Assembly: GCF_029813785.1 (NCBI RefSeq)
Contig: NZ_JARVKY010000023.1
Span: 87,226 to 151,225 of the forward strand
Direction: 5' to 3'
Length of the DNA: 64,000 nucleotides
DNA from: Streptomyces sp. DH41
GTDB lineage: Bacteria > Actinomycetota > Actinomycetes > Streptomycetales > Streptomycetaceae
Shown here: one piece after another, positions 26,599 to 35,426 of the stretch
Layout: every line of letters begins with the position of its first letter
How positions within the stretch are numbered: position 1 is the stretch's first letter
Notes under the pieces: model-generated
What the model saw: only the letters and a program-made list of their open reading frames with translations
Database searches by the model: none
Told to the model about the DNA's origin: nothing
Position numbers and translations under genes: made by a program

Positions 26599-27486
26599 GT
26601 GCAGCGGAAGGCCTATGTACCCGGCGTCGCCGCCCTCCTGGCGGCGGTGCTGGCCGGCTGCACCGGCGGCTCGGGCGACGGCGCCACGGCGGACGACTCC
26701 AACCCGGGACAGCCCGGTGTCGCGACCGAGGCGGCCGAGCCCGGCAAGTACCGCACCCTCCCGGAGCCGTGCGGCGCGGTCGGCGACAAGTCGCTCGGCG
26801 CGCTCCTGCCCGGCCTCGAGGAGATCGCGGACGAGGAGCAGCGCGCGAAGGCGTACGCGGGCGAGCCGACGCTCGCGTACGACACCGACCGCAAGGTCGG
26901 CTGTCGCTGGAAGGTGGAGTCGGCTGACGCCACCAACCACCTCTTCGTCGACTTCGAGCGGGTGGTGTCGTACGACACCGCGGTGAGCGACGACAGCGAG
27001 GCCGAGGAGCTCTTCGCCAAGCAGGTGGAGGCGGCCGACCTGCCCGAGCCGGTCGTCACGGACTCCGCGTCGGGGTCCACGTCGGAGTCGGGGTCCGGCT
27101 CCCCGTCCCCGTCCTCGTCCGGCGCCCCCGCGTCCGGGGCGGCGTCCGACGGTCCGAGCGGCACGTCCTCCTCGTCGGCCTCGGGCTCCGCGTCCTCCTC
27201 CGCCGACCCGTCGTCGAGCCCGTCCGCCGATGCCACGCCCGCCGATCTCCAGCCCCGGCTCCTCGACGACCTGGGCGACGAGGCGTTCGTGGACGACACA
27301 CTGAGCAGCTCCGGTTCGACGGCGAAGCGGCGCACGGTGACTGTGGCGTTCCGCACGTCGAACGTCATGGTGACCATCGAGTACGCGGAGCAGTCGGCGA
27401 TGCTCGGAGTCGTGCCGGACAGCGAGGAAATGCAGGACATGGCGCGGAAGCTGGCTTCCCAGCTGGCGGATTCGCTCAGCGGCTGA
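26599..27486 (+). CDS. DUF3558 lipoprotein (first of two)
   Basis: 295-residue predicted lipoprotein. GTG 26599 follows a GAGAGGAG ribosome site; the signal peptide ends in the lipobox LAGC (Cys21). DUF3558 features are visible: PEPCGAVGDKSL and a second Cys in KVGCRWKVE, then FVDFERVVSYD. A Ser/Gly/Pro-rich stretch of about 60 residues splits the domain, a likely flexible insert. Function is unknown; relatives are exported cell-surface proteins. It is followed by a paralogue on the same strand. Confidence 0.82.
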   Translation: MQRKAYVPGVAALLAAVLAGCTGGSGDGATADDSNPGQPGVATEAAEPGKYRTLPEPCGAVGDKSLGALLPGLEEIADEEQRAKAYAGEPTLAYDTDRKVGCRWKVESADATNHLFVDFERVVSYDTAVSDDSEAEELFAKQVEAADLPEPVVTDSASGSTSESGSGSPSPSSSGAPASGAASDGPSGTSSSSASGSASSSADPSSSPSADATPADLQPRLLDDLGDEAFVDDTLSSSGSTAKRRTVTVAFRTSNVMVTIEYAEQSAMLGVVPDSEEMQDMARKLASQLADSLSG

Positions 27487-27604
27487 GCCCGGTCCGGACT
27501 CCCTGGCCTCCCCGCGCGAAGCTCCGGAAGCGGGCCGCGCGATTTCCCCAACGCGTACCGTGGCCCCTCGGACCCGTTCCGACCGCAGGAACCACGAGTG
27601 TGCC

Positions 27605-28525
27605 ATGAGTGAAGGAACCATGCAGCGACGAGCCCAGCGTGACCAGCGAAACCAGCAGGCGAAGCGACTCACCCGCCTTCTTGTCGGCGCGGCCGCAGTC
27701 CCCGTGATGCTGGTGGCAGCCGGCTGCTCCTCGGACTCCGGCTCCGACGACGGCAAGGACAAGGCCGCGGAGAAGTCCGCCGCGTCCAAGTCGGCGAGCC
27801 CGTCCCCGACGGTGCGTGCGGCGGCGTACGGGAAGCTTCCGGAGCCGTGTTCGGTGCTGTCGAAGAAGACGCTGGACGACCTGGTGCCGGAGGCCGACTC
27901 GGGCAAGGAGGGCGCGTCCAACGACACGGCGATGCGCGCCAGTTGCTCCTGGGACAGCCTGGACGACAACGGTGTGAAGGGCTCTCAGTTCCGCTGGCTG
28001 AGCGTGTCGATGCTGCGCTTCGAGTCGGACGTGACGCGCGGCGAGGGCGACAAGCTGGCCCGGAAGTACTACCAGAAGCAGGTCGAGGACGTCCGCGCGG
28101 TGGACGGGGCGCAGAGCCTCAAGTCCGAGCCGGTCGCCGGGACGGGCGACGAGGCGACGGCGGTGCGTTACGACCTGAAGAAGAAGGAAGGCACCTTCAA
28201 GCAGCAGACGGTGGTGACGCGCGTCGAGAACGTCGTCGTGACCGTCGACTTCAACGGCGCGGGTCTGGCCGGCGACAAGTCGCCGGACGCCGACGACCTG
28301 GCCAAGGACGCGCAGAAGGCGGCCAAGGAGGCGGTGGCCTCGGTGACGAAGGCCAACGGCGGCGGCACCGGTGGCGGCGCGTCGAGCGGCTCGTCGGCGA
28401 CGTCCGGGTCGGGGTCCGGCTCGGAGGCCGGTTCGGGGGCCGGCTCGAAGCTTGACTCGGGGTCCGGTTCGGGGTCCGGTTCGGACTCGGGCTCGTCCTC
28501 CAAGTCGTCGTCGAAGTCGGGCTGA
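27605..28525 (+). CDS. DUF3558 lipoprotein (second of two)
   Basis: 306-residue paralogue of the preceding lipoprotein, with lipobox VAAGC (Cys41) after a long basic N-terminus. Domain marks are KLPEPCSVLSKKTLDDL and the second Cys in ASCSWDSLDDNG. The C-terminus is a low-complexity Gly/Ser/Asp tail of about 60 residues that may span the cell wall. Start is uncertain: ATG 27605 or ATG 27620, the latter with GAAGGA only three bases away. The two paralogues and the DUF2637 gene downstream form a plus-strand cluster. Confidence 0.8.
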   Translation: MSEGTMQRRAQRDQRNQQAKRLTRLLVGAAAVPVMLVAAGCSSDSGSDDGKDKAAEKSAASKSASPSPTVRAAAYGKLPEPCSVLSKKTLDDLVPEADSGKEGASNDTAMRASCSWDSLDDNGVKGSQFRWLSVSMLRFESDVTRGEGDKLARKYYQKQVEDVRAVDGAQSLKSEPVAGTGDEATAVRYDLKKKEGTFKQQTVVTRVENVVVTVDFNGAGLAGDKSPDADDLAKDAQKAAKEAVASVTKANGGGTGGGASSGSSATSGSGSGSEAGSGAGSKLDSGSGSGSGSDSGSSSKSSSKSG

Positions 28526-28614
28526 CGGGCCGTATCGACCCACCGGCCACCCGGCCCCCGCACACATGTGCCACTCTGTTCCGCGCAACAACAGGCACTG
28601 GGAGGGGAGTACGG

Positions 28615-30027
28615 GTGGCCGCGCCACTGGAGCTGACACGGACGCATCGCGTTCTCATCGGCATGGTCGTCTTCGGCGCCGTCATCATCGCCGGGATCGG
28701 CTTCGCGGGTTCCTACGCGGCGGTGCGGGAACTGGCCCTGCAGAAGGGCTTCGGGAACTTCAGCTACGTCTTCCCGATCGGCATCGACGCGGGCATCTGC
28801 GTGCTGCTGTCCCTGGACCTGCTGCTGACGTGGATCCGCATCCCCTTCCCGCTGCTGCGGCAGACGGCCTGGCTGCTGACGGCGGCGACGATCGCGTTCA
28901 ACGGCGCGGCGGCGTGGCCCGACCCGCTGGGTGTGGGCATGCACGGGGTGATCCCGATCCTGTTCGTGGTGTCCGTCGAGGCCGCCCGGCACGCGATCGG
29001 CCGGATCGCCGACATCACCGCCGACAAGCACATGGAGGGCGTCCGCCTCACCCGCTGGCTGCTCTCGCCGGGGCCGACCTTCCTGCTGTGGCGCCGGATG
29101 AAACTGTGGGAGCTGCGCTCCTACGAGCAGGTCATCAAGCTGGAGCAGGAGCGTCTGGTGTACCAGGCCCGGCTGCGTTCCCGCTTCGGCCGCGGCTGGC
29201 GCCGCAAGGCCCCCGTCGAGTCCCTGATGCCGCTGCGCCTGGCCCGCTACGGCGTCCCCCTGGCGCAGACCGCCCCGGCCGGCCTCGCCGCGGCGGGCAT
29301 CGAACCGGCCCTGCTGCCGCCGGCGCCGGAGCCGTCCGGCCCGCAGGAGGCCGGACCGCACGGTTCTGGACCGCGAGGCGCTGCTCCGCAGGCGGCGGCG
29401 CCCGCGGCGAGGCAGCGTCCGGAACTGGTCAAGGCGCCCGACACGGGCCGGCGGCCGCCGGAGGCGGACGGGGAGGCGGACGGAGCGTCGGACGGGGAGG
29501 CGGGCGGAGAGGCCGGGCCCGAGCAGAGCCCCTGGTTCAACACCCGCCAGATCGACTACCAGGGCGGCTACGACCCCGCCTACGACCCGGCCGAGCAGTA
29601 CGCCGACTGGTACGAGGAGCAGCGGCGGGCCGACCAGTACCGGGACCAGTACGAGGAGGAGCCCCCGCTCCAGGAACCGTCGCCGGAGGAGACCGGCAAC
29701 TTCCCGATACCGGTCGTCCCGGGCCGCACCCGCGAGCTGGGGGAGGGCGGCGGCCACCCGGAACCCCATCCGGACGCCCGTCCGGACGCCCATCCGCAAA
29801 ACCATCCGCAAGCCCGTCCCGAACCCCCGTCCCAGGACCCGGACGAGGACGCCTACTACCAGGTCTTCAAGCAGTCGATCAACGGCAGTTACCCCACGCC
29901 CCGCCAGTTCGGCGACAACGTGGAGGCGACGTTCGGCACGCCGCTCGCCGACCCCGAGGCCAAGCGGCTGGTGAGCCGTTTCACCAACCGGCACAGCGCG
30001 GAGCTGGAAGAGGAGCACATCGCATAG
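28615..30027 (+). CDS. DUF2637 membrane protein
   Basis: 470 residues. About four membrane helices lie within the first 130 residues (VLIGMVVFGAVIIAGIGFAG; YVFPIGIDAGICVLLSLDL), the DUF2637 domain found in actinobacterial chromosomal, plasmid and phage proteins, some of them linked to plasmid transfer or spread. A cytoplasmic region follows: a helical WLLSPGPTFLLWRRMKLWE segment, a long acidic Pro/Gly-rich linker, and a conserved-looking C-terminal DEDAYYQVFKQSINGSYPTP region. GTG 28615 follows GGAGGGG by seven bases. The function is unknown. Confidence 0.78.
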   Translation: MAAPLELTRTHRVLIGMVVFGAVIIAGIGFAGSYAAVRELALQKGFGNFSYVFPIGIDAGICVLLSLDLLLTWIRIPFPLLRQTAWLLTAATIAFNGAAAWPDPLGVGMHGVIPILFVVSVEAARHAIGRIADITADKHMEGVRLTRWLLSPGPTFLLWRRMKLWELRSYEQVIKLEQERLVYQARLRSRFGRGWRRKAPVESLMPLRLARYGVPLAQTAPAGLAAAGIEPALLPPAPEPSGPQEAGPHGSGPRGAAPQAAAPAARQRPELVKAPDTGRRPPEADGEADGASDGEAGGEAGPEQSPWFNTRQIDYQGGYDPAYDPAEQYADWYEEQRRADQYRDQYEEEPPLQEPSPEETGNFPIPVVPGRTRELGEGGGHPEPHPDARPDAHPQNHPQARPEPPSQDPDEDAYYQVFKQSINGSYPTPRQFGDNVEATFGTPLADPEAKRLVSRFTNRHSAELEEEHIA

Positions 30028-30028
30028 C

Positions 30029-30093
30029 GCCCGTACCTACGACGAAGGGGGCGGCCGGTGTTCACCACCGGGCGCCCCCTTCGCCGTACGGGC
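30029..30093. terminator. bidirectional terminator between DUF2637 and lysS genes
   Basis: Nested inverted repeats: inner CGAAGGGGGCG (30043-30053) / CGCCCCCTTCG (30073-30083), outer GCCCGTAC (30029-30036) / GTACGGGC (30086-30093). It lies between the two converging genes. Confidence 0.7.
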
Positions 30094-30098
30094 CGGTC

Positions 30099-31829
30099 CT
30101 ACTCCCCGAGCAGGGTCCGCACCCGCTCCTGCCCGACCGCGAGCAGCAGCGTGGGCAGGCGCGGGCCGGTGTCGCGGCCGACGAGCAGGTGGTAGAGCAG
30201 CGCGAAGAACGACCGCTGGGCGGTCTTGATCTCCGGCGGCAGTTCCTTGGCCGTGGCGTCGGCGGGGAAGCCGGCCTGGACCTTGGGCACGCCGTAGACG
30301 TGGTGGGTGAGACCGTCGAGCGACCAGTGGTCGGCGAGCCCGTCGAGCAGCAGCCGCAGGGACTGCCGGCCCTGCTCGTCGAGGGACTTCAGCAGCTCGG
30401 CGTCCGGCTCGTCGCGCACGATGGTGCGCTGGTCGGCGGGGACGTGGGTGTTGATCCACGCCTCGGCCTTGTCGTAGCGCGGCCGGGCCTCCTCCAGGGT
30501 CCGCAGCGGGTTGGCAGGGTCGAGCTCGCTGAGGATGCGCAGGGTCTGGTCCTCGTGCCCGGCGGTGATGTCGGCCACGGACGCGAGCGTGCGGTACGGC
30601 AGCGGCCTGGGCGTCCTCGGCAGCTCGCCGGCGGCCGTGCGGACGGCGCGCGCGTGGGCGGCGATGTCGGCGGGCAGCGCGCTGCCGTCGGCGACCTTGG
30701 CGTCGAGGCGGTCCCACTCGTCGTAGAGCCGCTGGATCTCCTGGTCGAAGGCGATCTTGAAGGCCTGGTTGGGCCGGCGGCGGGCGTACAGCCAGCGCAG
30801 CAGCTGCGGCTCCATGATCTCCAGCGCGTCGGCCGGGGTGGGCACCCCACCCTTGGACGAGGACATCTTGGCCATGCCGCTGATGCCGACGAAGGCGTAC
30901 ATCGGGCCGATCGGCTGCTCGCCGCCGAAGATCCCGACGATCTGCCCGCCGACCTGGAACGACGACCCGGGAGAGGAGTGGTCGACGCCGCTGGGCTCGA
31001 AGACGACCCCCTCGTACGCCCAGCGCATCGGCCAGTCGACCTTCCAGACCAGCTTGCCGCGGTTGAACTCGCTGAGCCGGACCGTCTCGGAGAAGCCGCA
31101 CGCGGTGCAGGCGTAGGTGAGCTCGGTCGAGTCGTCGTCGTAGGCGGTGACTGTGGTCAGGTCCTTCTCGCAGTTGCCGCAGTAGGGCTTGTACGGGAAG
31201 TACCCGGCGGAGCCGGAGCTGCCGTCGTCCTCGGCGGCGGCGCCGGAGCCCTCGGCGGCCTCCAGCTCGGCCTCGTCGACCGGCTTCTGCGACTTCTTCG
31301 CGGGAGCCTTCTTCGTGCGGTACTGGGCGAGGATCGCGTCGATGTCCCGGCGGTGCCTCATGGCGTGCAGGATCTGCTCGCGGTAGACACCGGAGGTGTA
31401 CTGCGCGGTCTGGCTGATCCCGTCGAACTCCACGCCCATCTCGGCGAGCGAGGCGACCATCGCGGCCTTGAAGTGCTCCGCCCAGTTCGGGTACGGGGAG
31501 CCGTCCGGGGCCGGGACGGAGGTCAGCGGCTTGCCGATGTGCTCGGCCCACGTCTCGTCCACCCCTGCGATGCCGGCCGGCACCTTGCGGTAGCGGTCGT
31601 AGTCGTCCCAGGAGATCAGGTGCCGGACCTGGTGACCGCGGCGGCGGACCTCGTCGGCGACCAGGTGCGGGGTCATGACCTCGCGCAGGTTGCCCAGGTG
31701 GATGGGGCCGGAGGGGGAGAGTCCGGACGCGACGACGACCGGTTTGCCCGGGGCACGACGCTCCGACTCGGCGATGACCTCGTCCGCGAAACGGGAGACC
31801 CAGTCGGTGGTCTCTGTGCTCTGAGCCAC
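30099..31829 (-). CDS. lysS: lysine--tRNA ligase, class I
   Basis: 576-residue class I lysyl-tRNA synthetase, the archaeal-type enzyme rather than the usual bacterial class II form. The HIGH-like motif GPIHLGN is near residue 39, the KMSKS-like motif is KMSSSKG, and a zinc-binding insert carries paired cysteines (CGNC, CTACG). It charges tRNA-Lys with lysine using ATP. GTG 31829 gives VAQSTETTD and follows AAGAAGGA. A Lys/Ala/Glu/Ser-rich linker of about 40 residues sits before the zinc ribbon. It is divergent from argS. Confidence 0.93.
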   Translation of the reverse strand: MAQSTETTDWVSRFADEVIAESERRAPGKPVVVASGLSPSGPIHLGNLREVMTPHLVADEVRRRGHQVRHLISWDDYDRYRKVPAGIAGVDETWAEHIGKPLTSVPAPDGSPYPNWAEHFKAAMVASLAEMGVEFDGISQTAQYTSGVYREQILHAMRHRRDIDAILAQYRTKKAPAKKSQKPVDEAELEAAEGSGAAAEDDGSSGSAGYFPYKPYCGNCEKDLTTVTAYDDDSTELTYACTACGFSETVRLSEFNRGKLVWKVDWPMRWAYEGVVFEPSGVDHSSPGSSFQVGGQIVGIFGGEQPIGPMYAFVGISGMAKMSSSKGGVPTPADALEIMEPQLLRWLYARRRPNQAFKIAFDQEIQRLYDEWDRLDAKVADGSALPADIAAHARAVRTAAGELPRTPRPLPYRTLASVADITAGHEDQTLRILSELDPANPLRTLEEARPRYDKAEAWINTHVPADQRTIVRDEPDAELLKSLDEQGRQSLRLLLDGLADHWSLDGLTHHVYGVPKVQAGFPADATAKELPPEIKTAQRSFFALLYHLLVGRDTGPRLPTLLLAVGQERVRTLLGE

Positions 31830-32028
31830 GATCGGCACGTCCTTCTTTCTGACTCGGGCAGCCGGTACGGTCGCACGGCTGACCGCTCCATTCTCCCAGC
31901 CCGGCCCGCATCCGCGAAAACCGCTTTTCACCGCGTGGGATACTCGGTTTCCGTAGCTACTGAAAGCGTCACCCCCGAGCTACTGACAGCCTCACTCCGG
32001 AACCCCGAGCAGAACGGCGAACCACTCC
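31830..32028. promoter_or_regulatory. lysS/argS divergent promoter region
   Basis: 199 bases carrying promoters for both synthetase genes. It contains a near-direct repeat, GTAGCTACTGAAAGC and GAGCTACTGACAGC, 24 bases apart centre to centre around 31954-31990. No T-box element was recognised. Confidence 0.4.
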
Positions 32029-33789
32029 ATGGCCTCGGTCACGTCCCTCAGCCACTCCGTCCAGCAGCACCTCGCGTCCGCCCTGACGGCCACCCGGCCC
32101 GAGGCGGCCGGCGCGGACCCGCTGCTGCGACGAAGCGACCGGGCGGACTACCAGGCCAACGGCATCCTCGCCCTGGCCAAGAAGGCGAAGGCGAACCCGC
32201 GCGAGCTGGCGACCGAGGTCGTCTCGCACATCGTCACCGGCGATCTGATCAAGGACGTCGAGGTCTCCGGGCCCGGCTTCCTGAACATCACGATCGGCGA
32301 CCGGGCGATCACCGAGAACCTCGCCGCGCGGCACGCGGACGGCGAGCGCCTCGGCGTGCCGCTGAAGGAGGATGCGGGCGTCACGGTCATCGACTACGCC
32401 CAGCCGAACGTGGCGAAGGAGATGCACGTCGGCCACCTGCGTTCCGCGGTGATCGGCGACGCCCTGCGCGGCATGATCGACTTCACCGGCGAGAAGACGA
32501 TCGGCCGGCACCACATCGGTGACTGGGGCACCCAGTTCGGCATGCTCATCCAGTACCTGCTGGAGCACCCCGGCGAGCTGGCCCCCGCGGCCGACGTCGA
32601 CGGCGAGCAGGCCATGAGCAACCTGAACCGCGTGTACAAGGCGTCGCGCGCCGTCTTCGACTCGGACGAGGAGTTCAAGGAGCGGGCCCGCAAGCGGGTC
32701 GTCGCCCTCCAGTCCGGTGACAAGGAGACGCTCGAACTGTGGCAGCGGTTCGTGGACGAGTCGAAGGTCTACTTCTACTCCGTCTTCGAGAAGCTCGACA
32801 TGGAGATCCGCGACGAGGAGATCGTCGGCGAGTCCGCGTACAACGACGGCATGCCCGAGACCGCCCGCCTCCTGGAGGAGATGGGCGTCGCGGTGCGCTC
32901 CGAGGGCGCGCTCGTGGTGTTCTTCGACGAGATCCGCGGCAAGGACGACCAGCCGGTCCCGCTGATCGTGCAGAAGGCCGACGGCGGCTTCGGCTACGCG
33001 GCGTCCGACCTGACCGCCATCCGGGGCCGCGTCCTCGACCTGCACGCGAACACACTGCTGTACGTCGTCGACGTACGCCAGTCGCTCCACTTCAAGATGG
33101 TCTTCGAGACGGCCCGCCGGGCCGGCTGGCTGGGTGACGACGTCACCGCGCACAACATGGGCTACGGCACGGTGCTCGGCGCGGACGGCAAGCCCTTCAA
33201 GACGCGTGCGGGCGAGACCGTGCGGCTGGAGGACCTGCTGGACGAGGCGGTGCAGCGGGCCGCGGAGGTCGTACGGGAGAAGGCGCAGGACCTCACCGAG
33301 GACGAGATCCGGGAGCGGGCCGCGCAGGTCGGCATCGGCGCCGTGAAGTACGCGGACCTGTCGACGTCGCCGAGCCGCGACTACAAGTTCGACCTGGACC
33401 AGATGGTCTCGCTCAACGGCGACACCAGCGTGTACCTCCAGTACGCCTACGCCCGTATCCAGTCCATCCTCCGCAAGGCCGGCGAGGTCCGCCCCGCGGC
33501 TCACCCGGAGCTGGACCTGCACGAGGCGGAGCGCGCGCTGGGCCTGCACCTGGACGCGTTCGGAGACACGGTCTTCGAGGCGGCCGCGGAGTACGCCCCG
33601 CACAAGCTGGCCGCGTACCTGTACCAGTTGGCGTCCCTCTACACGTCCTTCTACGACAAGTGCCCGGTGATCAAGCCGGCGCCCCCGCGCGAGGTGGCGG
33701 AGAACCGCCTGTTCCTGTGCGACCTCACGGCCCGCACGCTGCACCGGGGCATGGCCCTGCTGGGCATCCGTACGCCTGAGCGGCTCTGA
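32029..33789 (+). CDS. argS: arginine--tRNA ligase
   Basis: 586-residue class I arginyl-tRNA synthetase. An N-terminal Add-1 domain (about 1-110) is followed by the HIGH motif in MHVGHLRSA near residue 132, the catalytic fold, and the degenerate KMSK region (KTRAGETVRLEDL), then the anticodon-binding DALR domain ending in ALLGIRTPERL. It attaches arginine to tRNA-Arg. The protein is close to the usual bacterial length. It ends before a strong terminator shared with the converging secreted-protein gene. Confidence 0.96.
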   Translation: MASVTSLSHSVQQHLASALTATRPEAAGADPLLRRSDRADYQANGILALAKKAKANPRELATEVVSHIVTGDLIKDVEVSGPGFLNITIGDRAITENLAARHADGERLGVPLKEDAGVTVIDYAQPNVAKEMHVGHLRSAVIGDALRGMIDFTGEKTIGRHHIGDWGTQFGMLIQYLLEHPGELAPAADVDGEQAMSNLNRVYKASRAVFDSDEEFKERARKRVVALQSGDKETLELWQRFVDESKVYFYSVFEKLDMEIRDEEIVGESAYNDGMPETARLLEEMGVAVRSEGALVVFFDEIRGKDDQPVPLIVQKADGGFGYAASDLTAIRGRVLDLHANTLLYVVDVRQSLHFKMVFETARRAGWLGDDVTAHNMGYGTVLGADGKPFKTRAGETVRLEDLLDEAVQRAAEVVREKAQDLTEDEIRERAAQVGIGAVKYADLSTSPSRDYKFDLDQMVSLNGDTSVYLQYAYARIQSILRKAGEVRPAAHPELDLHEAERALGLHLDAFGDTVFEAAAEYAPHKLAAYLYQLASLYTSFYDKCPVIKPAPPREVAENRLFLCDLTARTLHRGMALLGIRTPERL

Positions 33790-33809
33790 CGCCTTCACGG
33801 CACACGGCA

Positions 33810-33847
33810 CGCGGCCCGTCCTCTCCCCGAAGGAAGGACGGGCCGCG
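33810..33847. terminator. bidirectional terminator after argS
   Basis: Perfect 13-bp inverted repeat CGCGGCCCGTCCT / AGGACGGGCCGCG with a 12-base loop, between argS and the converging peptidoglycan-binding protein gene. Confidence 0.75.
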
Positions 33848-33876
33848 GCGTGTACGCCGGGGTGGCCGGAAGGTGG

Positions 33877-34320
33877 TCAGCCGTTGGCGAACCGCGCGAA
33901 CGCGGCCTGGGTCCCCGATCCGGCGATGCCGTCGATGGCGCCGTTGTAGTCCCAGTGCGCCCTGAGCAGACGCTGCAGCGCCTTCACCGTGTTGGGCCCG
34001 ACGACTCCGTCGATGGCGTCGTTGTAGCCCCAGTACTTGGCCAGGCAGCGCTGGAACGCCTTCCAGCTGTTGGTGCCGAGGTACCCGTCGATCGAGCCGT
34101 TGTAGTTCCAGTGCTCCGCCAGCCAGCGCTGGACGTTCCTGGCCTCGGCCCGGCTCAGTCCCAGGTTGACCACCGCGAGCGGCGCGACCGCCTCCGCGCT
34201 CGCCGCCTGCTGCTGGGTCTGGGCGGGAGCCGCCATGGCCGTGCTCGCGGTGGCCAGCCCGCCGGCGGCGATGCCGACGGCGGTGGTGACACTGACGAGT
34301 GCCTTCGTGAGTGCTCGCAT
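33877..34320 (-). CDS. secreted peptidoglycan-binding-like protein (three repeats)
   Basis: 147 residues. A Sec signal peptide ends at AMA|APAQ (about residue 30). The mature part is little more than three tandem repeats of about 25 residues, each with the pattern W-x-Y-N-x-x-I-D-G-x-x-G (YNGSIDGYLG, YNDAIDGVVG, YNGAIDGIAG), followed by a helix ending in AF or AL, as in the PG_binding_1 fold. No catalytic domain is present, so it is a binding or structural exoprotein. ATG 34320 has a GGAGGGGAA ribosome site. It is divergent from a regulator that bears a similar domain. Confidence 0.82.
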   Translation of the reverse strand: MRALTKALVSVTTAVGIAAGGLATASTAMAAPAQTQQQAASAEAVAPLAVVNLGLSRAEARNVQRWLAEHWNYNGSIDGYLGTNSWKAFQRCLAKYWGYNDAIDGVVGPNTVKALQRLLRAHWDYNGAIDGIAGSGTQAAFARFANG

Positions 34321-34628
34321 GCTGTTCCCCTCCATTGACGTGCGATGAGCGGAGCCAACCGCGCGGGCCGACTCCGCAACGAGACTGCGGGGTCGACTCG
34401 GTGCACGGCCACAGTTGGCGCAGAAGTGGCATCCTCCCGGGACGTCCCACTCGCTGACCTGCTGGGACGCCACTCGCCGAGGCGCCCTGGCGGGACGACC
34501 ACGAGCGGGGGTGGCCTGTTCTGTGCAGGGGTGCGGTCGCCGTTCCGAGGGGGCGGTGACGGCTGATGCAAAATGGAGCCGAGTCACACGGGACCGGACC
34601 AGCGGTCCCTGACGCGAGTGGGGGAATC
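34321..34628. promoter_or_regulatory. 308-bp divergent region (secreted PG-binding protein / XRE regulator)
   Basis: No gene supported. Promoters of both divergent genes must lie here. Short open frames occur but show no ribosome sites or recognisable products. No clear inverted repeat stands out. Confidence 0.4.
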
Positions 34629-35426
34629 ATGTCGCGTTGGAAACAGCTGCCCTCCGAACTCCATCCTCACGTCCACCAGTTGATCGTGCGCTTACGCGGA
34701 CTGAAGGACCGCAGTGGACTGAGCGTCCGCCAACTGGCCGCGAAGACCGGCTACAGCGCGAGGTCGTGGCAACGTTATCTGAACGGCAGGTCACTGCCGC
34801 CCCGGGAGGCCGTGGAGGCGGCGGCCCGCATGGGCGGTGACGATCCGTCCCGCCTCCTGGTGCTGCACGAGATCGCCGCCGACCGCTGGGCGGAGGGACG
34901 CGTGGTCACCGCCGACGTCCCGGAGAACGCCCCGTCGGCATCACCACCCGCGCCCACGGAGCGGCAGCCGTACGGGCGTTACCCGCGCGTCCTGGTCCCG
35001 GCCGGAGCGGTGGCCCTGGTGCTGTCCGTCTCCACGGCGGTCCTGCTGGCCGTACGGCTCGCCGAAGCCCGCGCCGAGCTCGCGGACGTCGGCGCCGGTA
35101 CGGTCGGGGCGGCCCCGGCCACCGTGTCGGAGTCCCTGGTACCGGTCGTCTACACCTGCCGGCTGGAGCGGCGTGACGGCCGCTGGTACGCGGGCCTCAG
35201 CCGCACCACGGACACCATCCTGGCGTACACCCATATGGGGCCCGAAGTGGCCGAGGCGCAGTGCCTGTTGCGCCGGGCGGGCATCCCGCCCGGGGACATC
35301 GACGGCATCTTCGGCCCGAAGACGCAGCGCGCCGTGGAGCGCGTCCAGACGCGGAACGGGCTGGTCGTGGACGGTGTCATCGGCCCGCACACCTGGAAGG
35401 TCCTACGGCAGGCGGCACCCGAGTGA
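34629..35426 (+). CDS. membrane-anchored XRE regulator with external peptidoglycan-binding domain
   Basis: 265 residues. Residues 15-75 form an XRE-type helix-turn-helix (GLSVRQLAAKTGYSARSWQRYLNG); a Pro-rich linker leads to one membrane helix (about 120-142); the extracytoplasmic part ends in a peptidoglycan-binding domain (AEAQCLLRRAGI, DIDGIFGPKTQRAVERVQ, VDGVIGPHTW). This is the layout of a one-component transmembrane regulator whose signal is a cell-wall fragment or a wall-associated protein. ATG 34629 follows GGGGGAA. Its stop overlaps the next start (GTGA), so the two regulators are translationally coupled. Confidence 0.85.
   Translation: MSRWKQLPSELHPHVHQLIVRLRGLKDRSGLSVRQLAAKTGYSARSWQRYLNGRSLPPREAVEAAARMGGDDPSRLLVLHEIAADRWAEGRVVTADVPENAPSASPPAPTERQPYGRYPRVLVPAGAVALVLSVSTAVLLAVRLAEARAELADVGAGTVGAAPATVSESLVPVVYTCRLERRDGRWYAGLSRTTDTILAYTHMGPEVAEAQCLLRRAGIPPGDIDGIFGPKTQRAVERVQTRNGLVVDGVIGPHTWKVLRQAAPE

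Noticed and set aside
31830..32028. T-box leader for lysS or argS
   Set aside because: No T-box sequence or specifier stem was recognised.
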